Assembly (NCBI GenBank): GCA_002494135.1
Contig: DLBG01000132.1
Coordinates: 7,379-33,362 of the forward strand
DNA from: Lachnospiraceae bacterium UBA7027
GTDB taxonomy: Bacteria > Bacillota > Clostridia > Lachnospirales > Lachnospiraceae
Direction of reading: 5' to 3'
DNA: 25,984 nucleotides
How positions within the stretch are numbered: the first letter of the stretch is position 1; every line of letters begins with the position of its first letter. Both the position numbers and the translations under genes were made by a program. The notes under the pieces are model-generated. The model worked only from the letters and a program-made list of their open reading frames with translations, made no database searches and had not been told where the DNA came from. Of this stretch, positions 7,394-15,575 are shown piece after piece.

Positions 7394-8107
7394 CTATTTC
7401 TGGAATATCGGTGCAAAATAGCCCGATTGCGAAATCGGCTCCCGTCCTTCTCTTAAATGAACGGTATCCCCGAAATTCTGCATACGGAAAGCAGCCTTTC
7501 CGGGCATGCGTTCCTCGGAGGAAAGAATCATTACGCCCGTGGGCGGAACGAAAAATCCCTGCCACAGCACCGGAGGTGCAATCCCCGTCAGATAGCCGAT
7601 CATGGCAAAGGATACGCCCAGATGGCAGAAAAATACGATATTTTCGTCGCTGTGCGATTTTACCTCAAACAGTCCCTTCCCGAGCGCTTCATATCCGTGT
7701 GCGGACAGGATCCCGTTTAAGCCTTCCTTCACGCTTTCAAAGTAATCGCCCAGTTTTCCGGACTTCATCACTTCGGTTTCGTACCATAAATTCTTATCGT
7801 GCAGTTCTTCCTGTGCCGTAAAATATTCCGGCATAAAATCCCACGCAATTCTGGGTTCCCCCGTTTCGGGATCTTTTACGCGGTAATAGAATTCCTGCAG
7901 CCAGTCATAGGTCGTTGCCTCAACCTCCCAGTTCTTTAAGGAAAAGGATGCGGTATCCTGCGCCCGGCCCATGGGAGAAACATAAACTTCGCTTACGTCC
8001 CAGTCCTTTGTTCGTTCGGCTAAAAGCTTTGCTTCCCTGAAACCCTTTTCCGTCAGGGAATCAATGGAATAATCCGGTTCTGCATGCCGGATGAAAATCA
8101 GATTCAT
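7394..8107 (-). CDS. Histidine phosphatase family protein (phosphoglycerate mutase-like)
   Basis: 237 residues of the branch-1 histidine phosphatase fold. The catalytic motif RHAEPDY has Arg7 and the phospho-accepting His8. SPMGRAQDTA (44-53) supplies Arg48, Glu72 is the likely acid, and CHLG gives His162. It is a soluble protein without signal peptide. The long insert between about residues 75 and 130 resembles uncharacterised Clostridial phosphatases more than true cofactor-dependent phosphoglycerate mutase, so the substrate is unknown. The start ATG at 8107 has AAGGAG six bases upstream. A candidate promoter on the minus strand has an extended -10 TGGTACAAT (rc of 8141-8149). It is the first gene of a probable operon with the 72-residue and zinc-ribbon genes. 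Confidence 0.9.
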   Translation of the reverse strand: MNLIFIRHAEPDYSIDSLTEKGFREAKLLAERTKDWDVSEVYVSPMGRAQDTASFSLKNWEVEATTYDWLQEFYYRVKDPETGEPRIAWDFMPEYFTAQEELHDKNLWYETEVMKSGKLGDYFESVKEGLNGILSAHGYEALGKGLFEVKSHSDENIVFFCHLGVSFAMIGYLTGIAPPVLWQGFFVPPTGVMILSSEERMPGKAAFRMQNFGDTVHLREGREPISQSGYFAPIFQK

Positions 8108-8140
8108 AAAACTCTCCTTCTTTCGTTCGTCTGCCTATAT

Positions 8141-8169
8141 ATTGTACCACATATACGCCCGCTTTCCTA
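8141..8169 (-). promoter_or_regulatory. Candidate extended -10 promoter for the histidine phosphatase operon
   Basis: On the minus strand TACAAT (rc of 8141-8146) is preceded by TGG, an extended -10. The hexamer 17 bases upstream (rc of 8164-8169, TAGGAA) matches the -35 consensus only weakly. It is placed about 35 bases before the start codon. Confidence 0.5.
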
Positions 8170-8203
8170 TTCGCGGTGTGTGAAAAACTCATAAAAATAA
8201 GAA

Positions 8204-8232
8204 TTTACTTTATTTTAAAAATTTAGTATAAT
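8204..8232 (+). promoter_or_regulatory. Promoter of the DUF3048 lipoprotein gene
   Basis: A perfect TATAAT lies at 8227-8232. TTTACT at 8204-8209 is 17 bases upstream, inside an A/T-rich tract. The predicted leader is about 50 bases. Confidence 0.8.
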
Positions 8233-8290
8233 AGTCAATAATGTGCTAAATCTAGTGTTGAAATATGACACTGAAGTTTTAGGAGGGATC

Positions 8291-9439
8291 ATGAAAAAGA
8301 GTAAATTACTGACCGGTCTTTTGATTGGTGTTCTGGCAACGGCCACGGCAGTTGTGGGCGGATGCAGCGGAAACAGCAATTCCGAACCCACCAGCCAGGC
8401 CTACATTGACTTAACACCCCGTACTTCCGAAGTTCCTTCTTCCGAAGCAGTGGTTGAAGAGGTTGAGGATACCACTCCTCCTCCCAACTCCTACAGAAGC
8501 GAGCTGACCAATGAATGGATTGACAATTCTTTAGAGCAGCAGCGTCCCGTTGCGGTTATGGTCGATAACGAGCTGACCGCACTCGATCACTACGGAATCA
8601 ACCAGGCCGACGTCGTATACGAACTGATGAATTCTACCGCAAACGGCCGTGTTACCCGCCTTATGTGTATCGTAAAAGACTGGAAGAACTTAGAGCAGTT
8701 CGGTTCCATCAGAAGTACCCGTCCGACCAACATTTTACTTGCAGCCGAGTACAATGCGATTCTGGTTCACGACGGCGGACCGTTCTACATCAATGATTAC
8801 ATTGCAAAACCTTACTGCAACAACTTAAGCGGCGGTTTCGCAAGATTTGCAAACGGAAAGGCTACCGAGTTTACCGAGTACGTAACCTCCGATACCTATA
8901 CCGGACCGAAGGGAACCTTCAAAGGTCTGACCGAGAGAATCAAGGATGCCGGATATTCCGAAAACTACAACAGCTACTACAAGGGAGAGCACTTCCTTTT
9001 CGCAGGCAAGGAAAACAAACTTGACGGCTACGCATCCGCGGCCGCTGCCAAAGATATTTATCTTCCTCATCCTCATAACAAGTCCGAGCTTCATTACAAT
9101 GAGCAGACCAAGAAATATGAGTACAAGGAATACGGCAAGGCTCACATCGATCCCTTAGACGGCAACAAGGTTCTTTCCTTTGACAACGTAATTCTTCAGA
9201 AAACCGGATACAGAACCTACGACGCAAACGGATACATGATTTACGACGTGGTGAATTCCTCCGAAGGCTTATACATCACCAGAGGCAAAGTCATCAACAT
9301 CAAGTGGAGCAAGAACGGTGAAACCGACATCACCAAGTATGTCATCACCGAGACCGGCGAAGAGATTCAGCTGAATACCGGTAAGACTTACATCTCCTTA
9401 ATCCCGAATGATGTTTGGGGAGATCTTACCTTTAAGTAA
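8291..9439 (+). CDS. DUF3048 (YerB-family) lipoprotein
   Basis: 382-residue secreted lipoprotein. An upstream in-frame ATG exists at 8243, but the ATG at 8291 has AGGAGGG just before it and begins a textbook signal: MKKSK, a hydrophobic core, then the lipobox VGGC with the lipidated Cys25. A short low-complexity Ser/Pro/Glu linker (26-65) follows. The mature domain fits DUF3048: PVAVMVDNE, ADVVYELMN, RLMCIVKDW, SIRSTRPTN and LVHDGGP occur in order, and a C-terminal half includes IKWSKNGETDI. The role of the family is not established; the protein should sit on the outer face of the membrane. It is monocistronic, with its own promoter and a terminator that also faces birA. Confidence 0.9.
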   Translation: MKKSKLLTGLLIGVLATATAVVGGCSGNSNSEPTSQAYIDLTPRTSEVPSSEAVVEEVEDTTPPPNSYRSELTNEWIDNSLEQQRPVAVMVDNELTALDHYGINQADVVYELMNSTANGRVTRLMCIVKDWKNLEQFGSIRSTRPTNILLAAEYNAILVHDGGPFYINDYIAKPYCNNLSGGFARFANGKATEFTEYVTSDTYTGPKGTFKGLTERIKDAGYSENYNSYYKGEHFLFAGKENKLDGYASAAAAKDIYLPHPHNKSELHYNEQTKKYEYKEYGKAHIDPLDGNKVLSFDNVILQKTGYRTYDANGYMIYDVVNSSEGLYITRGKVINIKWSKNGETDITKYVITETGEEIQLNTGKTYISLIPNDVWGDLTFK

Positions 9440-9468
9440 ATCCGTGAATCATCGAACATTGATCCATA

Positions 9469-9497
9469 TAAAAACCCGACCGACCGGCCGGGTTTTT
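9469..9497. terminator. Bidirectional terminator between the DUF3048 gene and birA
   Basis: AAAACCCG (from 9471) pairs with CGGGTTTT, enclosing a G/C-rich loop. T runs follow on the plus strand and, through the A run, on the minus strand. It lies 30 bases past the lipoprotein stop. Confidence 0.8.
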
Positions 9498-9499
9498 TT

Positions 9500-9553
9500 G
9501 TGTCTTACCGTCACCTGCAATCCTGCTGTTACCGGCAATCTTACCGTTACCGG
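9500..9553 (-). repeat. 18-bp tandem repeat, three units, across the birA stop codon
   Basis: Units at 9536-9553, 9518-9535 and 9500-9517. The first two match at 15 of 18 bases (CCGGTAAC...GATTG on the minus strand); the third matches the first at 13 of 18. The birA stop lies inside the first unit, so the later units look like degenerate copies of the gene end. Confidence 0.75.
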
Positions 9554-10284
9554 TAAAACGACAGATGGATTTCTCCGCTGTTTAATATGTGCTCTCCGTC
9601 CTCGCAGGCAACCAAAAGGCTGCCGTCATCCAGAATGTCTTTCGCGATACCGTGTATCTCATTCTCGCCCTGTCTGACAAATGAAACTTCCTTTCCCAGT
9701 ACGACAGACATTTCCCTGTAACTTGCAATAATAGCCGAATGATCCGACGGATTCTTAAAATAGTCACATAACGCATCCCCGACATCCGCCAGAATCGCTT
9801 CCCTCATTTCATGCAGCTGCTCTTTTGTAAAATCGCCGATTCCGGACGCCACATCCGATATTTCTTTCGGAAAATCCTTCGTCGAAAGATTTATTCCGAT
9901 CCCCACAATAACACCGAGTTCGTCCCCTCTGTATGTCGCTTCCGCAAGGATTCCGCAGGCTTTTTTCCCTCCCACATAGACGTCGTTAATCCATTTGATT
10001 CCGGCATCTGCGCCGGTATTCTTGCGAAGTGATTTACATACCGCTACTGCTGCCGCTGTGGTTACGAAGATAAAATCCTGAAGCATCTGTTTGCTGCTGC
10101 AGGGATAAAGGACGGAAAAATACAGCCCGGTATTCTCCGGCGAATAAAAACTGCGTCCGTTTCTTCCCTTTCCGGCCGTCTGCATATTCGCCCATATCAA
10201 AAGAGGTTCCGCCTCTCCGGCAGCGAACCTCCTCTTTGCTTCCTCATTTGTGGAGTCTATTGTTTCGTAGTATACGGTTTTCAT
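9547..10284 (-). CDS. birA: Biotin-[acetyl-CoA-carboxylase] ligase, monofunctional BirA
   Basis: Attaches biotin to the carrier lysine of biotin-dependent carboxylases via biotinyl-5'-AMP. 245 residues. It lacks the N-terminal helix-turn-helix of bifunctional BirA, so it is unlikely to be a repressor itself. Motifs are YETIDSTNEEAK (6-17), the biotin/AMP loop GKGRNGR (38-44), the catalytic KWINDV (97-102), VGIGINL (127-133) and a short SH3-like C-terminal domain (about 200-243). The ATG (10282-10284) overlaps the stop of the isomerase gene as ATGA, implying translational coupling to the isomerase and cyclase genes upstream. This is an uncommon setting for a biotin ligase. Its 3' end runs into 18-bp tandem repeats and then a terminator. 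Confidence 0.95.
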   Translation of the reverse strand: MKTVYYETIDSTNEEAKRRFAAGEAEPLLIWANMQTAGKGRNGRSFYSPENTGLYFSVLYPCSSKQMLQDFIFVTTAAAVAVCKSLRKNTGADAGIKWINDVYVGGKKACGILAEATYRGDELGVIVGIGINLSTKDFPKEISDVASGIGDFTKEQLHEMREAILADVGDALCDYFKNPSDHSAIIASYREMSVVLGKEVSFVRQGENEIHGIAKDILDDGSLLVACEDGEHILNSGEIHLSFYR

Positions 10285-11054
10285 TTAAAGAACCCCATCT
10301 TTTTCATAAACTTCAGCGATTTTTTCTGGTTCTCGATCGGAGTGGTTTCAATCAAAACACTCGCATTCGTAAAATACATTTCGCGGAGTTTTAGGAATTT
10401 TACCCAATCGATGGTGCCGTCGCCGAGCGCAAGATGCAAATCGTTTCTTCCGTCGTTATCGTTGATGTGTACGTGCCTGATATAAGGCGCCAGCACCTCC
10501 GCCCAGACAAGTAACGGCGTAGAGGTCAGATACGCATGCGCATAGTCAAAGCAGATGCCGAAGTTTGCTACATCCGTCATCCGCTCTGCCAGATTTGCAA
10601 TCTCGTCCGGCTCCGTATCGAACATATTCTCCATATAAACATTCATGTCCGGGTACTTCGCGCAGATTCTGCGGAACACTTCTTCGTTTTTATCAAGCCA
10701 GTTGTTGCGGTATGTTTCCGCCGTAATAAACGGTTCCATGTTGCTGTGAAAAATCACCGCTCCCGCACCTGCCGCCTTAGCTGCATCCATGCTCTGAACA
10801 ATTCTCTGTTCGGAGATGGCGGCAATCTTCTTATCCTCGCTGAAAACAAGCACATCAAAGAAATCCCCGTGAGACGTAAGAACGGGTGCATTCAGTGCAT
10901 TGTAAAACCGCGTGATTTCGGCACATTTTTCCTCATCGTCCAGCGTATTCGGATGGAAATAATCATTCAGTTCAAACGAAAGATTATACTCCACGCAAAG
11001 TGCCAGACTCTCTTCAATTTGTTCCCTGTTCGGAATAATCAGAAACTGACTCAT
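10281..11054 (-). CDS. Sugar phosphate isomerase/epimerase-like TIM-barrel protein
   Basis: 257 residues of the xylose isomerase-like/AP endonuclease family 2 barrel. Putative metal-site segments occur in the expected order: SHGDFFD (about 61-67), FHSNMEP (about 103-109), YMENMFD (Glu near 143), CFDYAHAYL (about 169-177) and RHVHINDNDG (about 191-200), followed by HLALGDGTIDW. Those His, Glu and Asp residues are typical divalent-metal ligands. Substrate cannot be told; the family includes sugar isomerases, epimerases and inosose-type enzymes. The start ATG overlaps the cyclase stop (ATGA) and its own stop overlaps the birA start in the same way, so the three genes are translated as a coupled unit. 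It is cytoplasmic, with no signal peptide. Confidence 0.85.
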   Translation of the reverse strand: MSQFLIIPNREQIEESLALCVEYNLSFELNDYFHPNTLDDEEKCAEITRFYNALNAPVLTSHGDFFDVLVFSEDKKIAAISEQRIVQSMDAAKAAGAGAVIFHSNMEPFITAETYRNNWLDKNEEVFRRICAKYPDMNVYMENMFDTEPDEIANLAERMTDVANFGICFDYAHAYLTSTPLLVWAEVLAPYIRHVHINDNDGRNDLHLALGDGTIDWVKFLKLREMYFTNASVLIETTPIENQKKSLKFMKKMGFFK

Positions 11055-12874
11055 GACTCTCCCCCTACCTTTTCCCCGTCAATCTCGGTTAACTGGTATA
11101 CAAAGACGCCTTTGGATTTACCCTTCAGAGGAATCTCTCCAATCGGCTCAACCTTTACGCCTTTATCCTTTACACGTTCATAAATATATTCACTGATTAA
11201 AACCTGTCCGGCTTTCGCATTTGCTTCCAGACGTGCAGCGGTATTGACCGTATCACCGATGGCCGTATAGTCCATTCTGAAATCGCAACCGATGTTTCCG
11301 ACAACGGCTTCGCCGCAGTTGACGCCGACACCGAAGGCCACCTTCTTTCCGAAACGATCCATGCAGGATTTTTCAAGCGCTTTGGCGCCGGATACAATGT
11401 CCTTTGCGGTGCGCAGTGCCTGCATCTCATAATCCTTAAGATCGAACGGCGCGTTGAAAACCGCCATGGTTGCATCGCCGATGAATTTATCCAGCGTTCC
11501 GCTGTTTTTAAAAATGGAACTTGTGGTCAGGTTCAGATATTCATTTAAAATTTCAACAACCTGCTCGGGCTTTAAGCTTTCGGACAGCGGCGTAAATCCG
11601 CGGATATCCACGAAAAGTACCGCAATGTCTCTGTTTTCACCGCCGAGCTTCACCTGGAATTCGCCCGTTTTCATGATTCCGTCAACAACCTGCGGAGCAA
11701 CGTATTTCCGGAAAGCCGAAGCGATTTTACGTTTCGACAGCCACTCCGAAATGTAATTGACGATGAGGGCAAATACGTAATCCAGGAAGATAAAAATCAG
11801 CAAATATACGCCCGGAAGAATCAAATCCGCCTTCGTAAACAGAATGATTCCAAGGAAAACCACCAGTACTTCCATTACCACGAATAAAACCGAGCCCCAT
11901 TTCAGACGCAGTTTCGAGAACAGCAAAAACAGTACGAAAACAATCAGCCCCGTAATCAGTGCCATTACAAAGCGGTTCACCGGCACGGGGAAGGTATTGT
12001 CGAGATATCCCTGCAAAATGTTCGCATTGATTTCCACTCCGAACATTTCGTTTGCGGAATTCGGTACCGAGAACTGGTCCTGCAGACCGTTTGCATAGGC
12101 ACCGACTAAAACGATACAGTCCGTAAACACTCTCGGATCCACCTTGCCAGAAAGCAGATCGGACATTGAAACCGCCTCATAATCAAACGGTTTGCCGGCA
12201 TAGTAAATCCATTGGTTTCCGACACTGTCCGTAGAAGCCGTGTTCGAAGGGATTCCTTTTTTCTCGCAGTAAGATTTATAAATCTGATACGAAAAGCCCG
12301 TATAAAATTCATTCGTGTCCTTATTCATGAATGTCGGCAGTGTACGACGAACGATACCGTCGTTGTCCGCGGAAACATTCACATAACCGGTGGTAACGGC
12401 ATCACCGGAAAAAGGCATTTCCATGGCCCGTACGTATTTCGAATCCAGGTACTGTTTTCCCTCCTCATCCGTTCTGACCACGGTATCAAAATCGATATGC
12501 GAGGCAAAAACCACGTTTCCGTTTTTCTGCGCGGATTCAAGAAGTCTTGCATCGCCTTCCTTCGTCATCTCGCTGATAAAAAGAATATCGAAACCGATTA
12601 CGGCGGGATACTCTCCGAGGGTATCGATGACATCGGCATAGACGCTTCTGTCCCAGGTTCCGTACGGTCCGTATTCGTTTAAGGTTTTCTCGTCGATTGC
12701 GATGATTTTAATCGACTGGTTCACCCCGCGGGAACGCTGATATGCGTTGTCGCGATAAAGGCTGTCCAAAGAAAACAGAATATCATTGTAACAAAATACA
12801 AAAGCAAGCACTCCGAGAAGCAGCGCCTGCAGAATCAGTAACCATGTATGTTTGCCTTTTGATGAATTTTTCAT
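11051..12874 (-). CDS. CHASE2-domain class III adenylate cyclase, membrane-bound
   Basis: 607 residues. A first membrane helix (12-30) leads to an extracellular CHASE2 sensor (about 40-295, with IAIDEKTL, IGFDILF, GYVNV and VLVGAY). Three further helices follow (about 302-320, 328-347, 350-372), then a cytoplasmic class III nucleotide cyclase domain (about 412-595). The two metal aspartates are Asp423 (FVDIRGFT) and Asp467 (FIGDATMAVF). Lys463 and Asp535 (in MDYTAIGD) are the pair expected for ATP rather than GTP. Asn544 and Arg548 (TVNTAARLE) complete the catalytic set, so it should make cAMP. It starts at ATG 12874 after AGGAGT. It is the first gene of a coupled operon with the isomerase and birA, and lies head-to-head with the GAF-GGDEF gene. 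The signal sensed by CHASE2 is unknown. Confidence 0.93.
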   Translation of the reverse strand: MKNSSKGKHTWLLILQALLLGVLAFVFCYNDILFSLDSLYRDNAYQRSRGVNQSIKIIAIDEKTLNEYGPYGTWDRSVYADVIDTLGEYPAVIGFDILFISEMTKEGDARLLESAQKNGNVVFASHIDFDTVVRTDEEGKQYLDSKYVRAMEMPFSGDAVTTGYVNVSADNDGIVRRTLPTFMNKDTNEFYTGFSYQIYKSYCEKKGIPSNTASTDSVGNQWIYYAGKPFDYEAVSMSDLLSGKVDPRVFTDCIVLVGAYANGLQDQFSVPNSANEMFGVEINANILQGYLDNTFPVPVNRFVMALITGLIVFVLFLLFSKLRLKWGSVLFVVMEVLVVFLGIILFTKADLILPGVYLLIFIFLDYVFALIVNYISEWLSKRKIASAFRKYVAPQVVDGIMKTGEFQVKLGGENRDIAVLFVDIRGFTPLSESLKPEQVVEILNEYLNLTTSSIFKNSGTLDKFIGDATMAVFNAPFDLKDYEMQALRTAKDIVSGAKALEKSCMDRFGKKVAFGVGVNCGEAVVGNIGCDFRMDYTAIGDTVNTAARLEANAKAGQVLISEYIYERVKDKGVKVEPIGEIPLKGKSKGVFVYQLTEIDGEKVGGES

Positions 12875-12935
12875 ACTCCTATTTTATCAATATTTACCTT
12901 TTTTGAAAACCCACTATCGCAATCAAAATACGTTA

Positions 12936-12967
12936 TGTTATAATCTTTACAGTGTTGAATGTAACAC
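12936..12967 (+). promoter_or_regulatory. Extended -10 promoter of the GAF-GGDEF gene followed by a 5-6-5 dyad
   Basis: TGT immediately precedes a perfect TATAAT at 12939-12944 (extended -10); no good -35 is seen. Just downstream, GTGTT (12952-12956) and AACAC (12963-12967) form an inverted repeat with a six-base spacer, in the position of a repressor site. The minus strand also carries a weak TATAAC overlapping this -10, so divergent promoters may overlap here. Confidence 0.55.
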
Positions 12968-12985
12968 GTAAGAAAGGGGAATTTT

Positions 12986-14053
12986 ATGGATCAGAAGAAG
13001 TATCTCTCAAGCGATGAATTACTGGAAAAAATATTTTACTACATGTCGCGTCTTTTCGAGGAAAAGGAGCTTTCCACAACGCTCTTCCTCTTAACGGATT
13101 TGGGAAAGGCACTGGTAAATTCAGACCGTGCGAGTTTCTGGTTCTGGGACAAAAGAAGACACGTGGTATGGACTCTTGCGGCTCTCGGAATCGACACCAT
13201 CACCATTCCCGAAAACTCCGGTCTGGTCGGTGCGGCAATGTCCGGCAATGAAATTTTGATCATCAACGATCCCTACAACGATCCGCGATTCAATCCCGCC
13301 GTGGACAAAGAATCCGGCTATGTGACGAAATCCATTCTTACCATGCCAGTAACCAACAACGAAGGCAAGGTAATCGGTGCCTATCAGGCAGTCAATAAAA
13401 TCAATGTGGACGGCTCCGACGGCGAATTCACCGAGGAAGACGTAAAGCGTCTCTCTCTCGCCACCGCTTTCTGCGGCAGAAGTCTGGAATCCTACATGCT
13501 TTACAACGAGGCCATGGAAGATCCCTTAACCGGACTCCGCAACCGCCGCGGTCTGCATGCGCACTACGAAAGACGAATTGCCACCCTTCGTATTTTCGAG
13601 AAGGCTTCCATCATAATGTGCGATATCGACCATTTTAAACGTGTAAACGATACCTACGGACATAATGCAGGTGACGAGGTGTTAAAATTTGTAGCCAATC
13701 TTCTGCAGAACTCCATCCGTATCGATGACGGTGCGTTCCGCTGGGGCGGCGAGGAATTTATCCTCTTACTTCCGCACAAATCCACCGCGGAAGCCGTAGT
13801 GCTTGCGGAAAGACTGCGTTCGTTAATCGAAGAAAGCGTCATTACCTTTGAAGGTACGGACATTAAGGTGACGATGAGTTTCGGTGTCAGTGAAATCAAT
13901 CCCGAACTTACCACAGAAGAAAATGTGGAAGCGGTGGATGCGAAACTGTACTATGCAAAAGAGCACGGCAGAAACCGTGTTATCAGCGAGCTCCCCGATT
14001 CCGATGAGGAAGAGGACGATTCTGAGGAACAAACAGAGAATTCAGCACAGTAG
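12986..14053 (+). CDS. GAF-GGDEF diguanylate cyclase
   Basis: 355 residues, soluble, predicted to make c-di-GMP. A GAF sensor domain occupies about residues 18-170 (SGLVGAAMSGNEILIIND and GAYQAVNK are typical). The GGDEF domain covers about 172-333: DPLTGLRNRRG (179-189), metal-binding Asp213 (CDIDHFKRVND), and the active-site GGEEF at 254-258. A product-inhibition I-site RxxD (Arg245 to Asp248) sits exactly five residues before it, so activity and feedback should both be intact. The C-terminal tail (337-355) is strongly acidic. The start ATG at 12986 has AAAGGGG upstream. It is divergent from the adenylate cyclase, and its last 71 bases overlap the 3' end of the convergent membrane-protein gene. 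Confidence 0.93.
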   Translation: MDQKKYLSSDELLEKIFYYMSRLFEEKELSTTLFLLTDLGKALVNSDRASFWFWDKRRHVVWTLAALGIDTITIPENSGLVGAAMSGNEILIINDPYNDPRFNPAVDKESGYVTKSILTMPVTNNEGKVIGAYQAVNKINVDGSDGEFTEEDVKRLSLATAFCGRSLESYMLYNEAMEDPLTGLRNRRGLHAHYERRIATLRIFEKASIIMCDIDHFKRVNDTYGHNAGDEVLKFVANLLQNSIRIDDGAFRWGGEEFILLLPHKSTAEAVVLAERLRSLIEESVITFEGTDIKVTMSFGVSEINPELTTEENVEAVDAKLYYAKEHGRNRVISELPDSDEEEDDSEEQTENSAQ

Positions 14054-15545
14054 TTTTTATGAATACGTAAGTGCCTGCCGTCACGGTTGCCATGAGGGCA
14101 CGGTAGGTAAAAAAATAATGCATGTATGCATGATTGGAAAGCACAAAGAATCGTGCTATAGGAAGAAGCATCAGAATCAGATACACAAAGAGGAAGGAGT
14201 AATCCTTCTTCTTTTTTTGCTTCGACGCACTGCCTTTGGTGCGTTTTTCGTCTTTTTTGCGAAGGAAGAACCAAAGCAGACCGATTGCCGCAAAGATGCC
14301 GATAAGAATCAGCCATGTGGCTCTTTCGTTTAAAGAATCGGGCAATCCGAAAAGACAGGCAAAATTAGAGGAAAGTATTCTTACGATTCTTACGACCACT
14401 CCGACGGTCGGTGAAGCCAGGTTATTGGTTTCATGTACGGCTCCGATGCTGCGCTCGGCCGCTGTACTTAAAGCGCTCATAAACTCTTCTTTTCCCAGGA
14501 AAAGCAGGGTGAGTAACCATTTTAACAAAAACATTCCCGCATATCCCGTCATCCAGCTTGCAGCGATAATAATAAACAGTTTCCATGCTCCCGCTTTCCC
14601 GCTCTTATTATCATTCTCCCGGACAATGACAAACGGCCTGTCGTCCGTTCGCTCAAGGCAGGCAAAAAGAATGAATGCCGGAATCGTAAACGTTAATGTT
14701 TCGGCAGTCAGAAAATCAAAGAAACAGGTAAGAATGCCCGCAATTAAGAATATGGTTTCCATTCTGATTGCGGCAATTCCGAAAGACTTTTTGCCGGTTT
14801 TCTCTGTATTGTCAGTCACATAACGGGCTGTTCCCGCCTGTATCTCTCTCTCCCTGCAGATAAAGTATACGAGGAAGGAAAAAACAGGTACCATAAGGCA
14901 CACATATGCGTATTCAAAGCACGTAAAGGCGAATACAGCCCTGATTGCAACACTGCCCAGCAGATATGCGGTCGCAATGGCATATTCGCGTTTAAAGACC
15001 AGATATGCAACCCAGGCAAGCGACAGTGCAATACCTGCAATCAGCATGGCAATTCGCATCGCGGAAATGTCCATGAACGGATAGAGAAGACGGATTACGG
15101 CCGCACTTCCGTGCCAGTACCTCGAGTAGGTCTGATTGCCTGCGGCACCTTCATAAACCGCATGGTAAAATCCCTCATTGACATTCTCCTGCTCTCCCCG
15201 GTTATAGCGGGCCTCGAGGATATTAAGCCAAATATTCGAGCGGTCATTTGCTGCAAGCTTTTCGCCGTCCGGCGCGGTTTCGGTGACAGGTGTTCGATTG
15301 CCCAGCTGCCAGGCTATGCACGAGGAAATGCAGTCCGCATAGTTATCTCTCTTGGTTGCGGACTGATTCTCAATCTGCGTTTCAAACAGAAGATGCGACA
15401 TATAATAATCCGCGGAAGCCTTCGCATTGGCTGCAATACTCTCCTGCGGAATCAAAGACGACACAAGAAGGAGTCCTATGCAGCAAAGCGCTGCAAGGAC
15501 TCCTGCAATTATCATTTGTCTGAATGTGCTTAAGGCGTTTTTCAA
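13983..15545 (-). CDS. Polytopic membrane protein, function unknown
   Basis: About 520 residues from a TTG at 15545, which has AGGAG ten bases upstream (15556-15560). A TTG at 15566 in the same frame has no comparable site. A first membrane helix near the N-terminus is followed by an extracytoplasmic loop of about 100 residues, then roughly eight more hydrophobic segments and a basic cytoplasmic loop (KKDEKRTKGSASKQKKKK). Segments such as YWHGSAAVIRLLYPF and the late NHAYMHYFFTYRA recall multi-span GT-C-like or polymer-export membrane proteins, but no catalytic motif is certain. It begins 30 bases after the FecR-domain gene and is likely its operon partner. Its C-terminus overlaps the GAF-GGDEF gene antisense by 71 bases. 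Confidence 0.8.
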   Translation of the reverse strand: MKNALSTFRQMIIAGVLAALCCIGLLLVSSLIPQESIAANAKASADYYMSHLLFETQIENQSATKRDNYADCISSCIAWQLGNRTPVTETAPDGEKLAANDRSNIWLNILEARYNRGEQENVNEGFYHAVYEGAAGNQTYSRYWHGSAAVIRLLYPFMDISAMRIAMLIAGIALSLAWVAYLVFKREYAIATAYLLGSVAIRAVFAFTCFEYAYVCLMVPVFSFLVYFICREREIQAGTARYVTDNTEKTGKKSFGIAAIRMETIFLIAGILTCFFDFLTAETLTFTIPAFILFACLERTDDRPFVIVRENDNKSGKAGAWKLFIIIAASWMTGYAGMFLLKWLLTLLFLGKEEFMSALSTAAERSIGAVHETNNLASPTVGVVVRIVRILSSNFACLFGLPDSLNERATWLILIGIFAAIGLLWFFLRKKDEKRTKGSASKQKKKKDYSFLFVYLILMLLPIARFFVLSNHAYMHYFFTYRALMATVTAGTYVFIKTTVLNSLFVPQNRPLPHRNRGAR

Positions 15546-15575
15546 GGAACAAAAACTCCTGTTCAATCTTTTCTG

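Noticed and set aside
8243..8290. Upstream ATG for the DUF3048 gene
   Set aside because: It would place 16 residues before a perfect lipoprotein signal, lies right behind the -10, and lacks a ribosome site, whereas 8291 has AGGAGGG.
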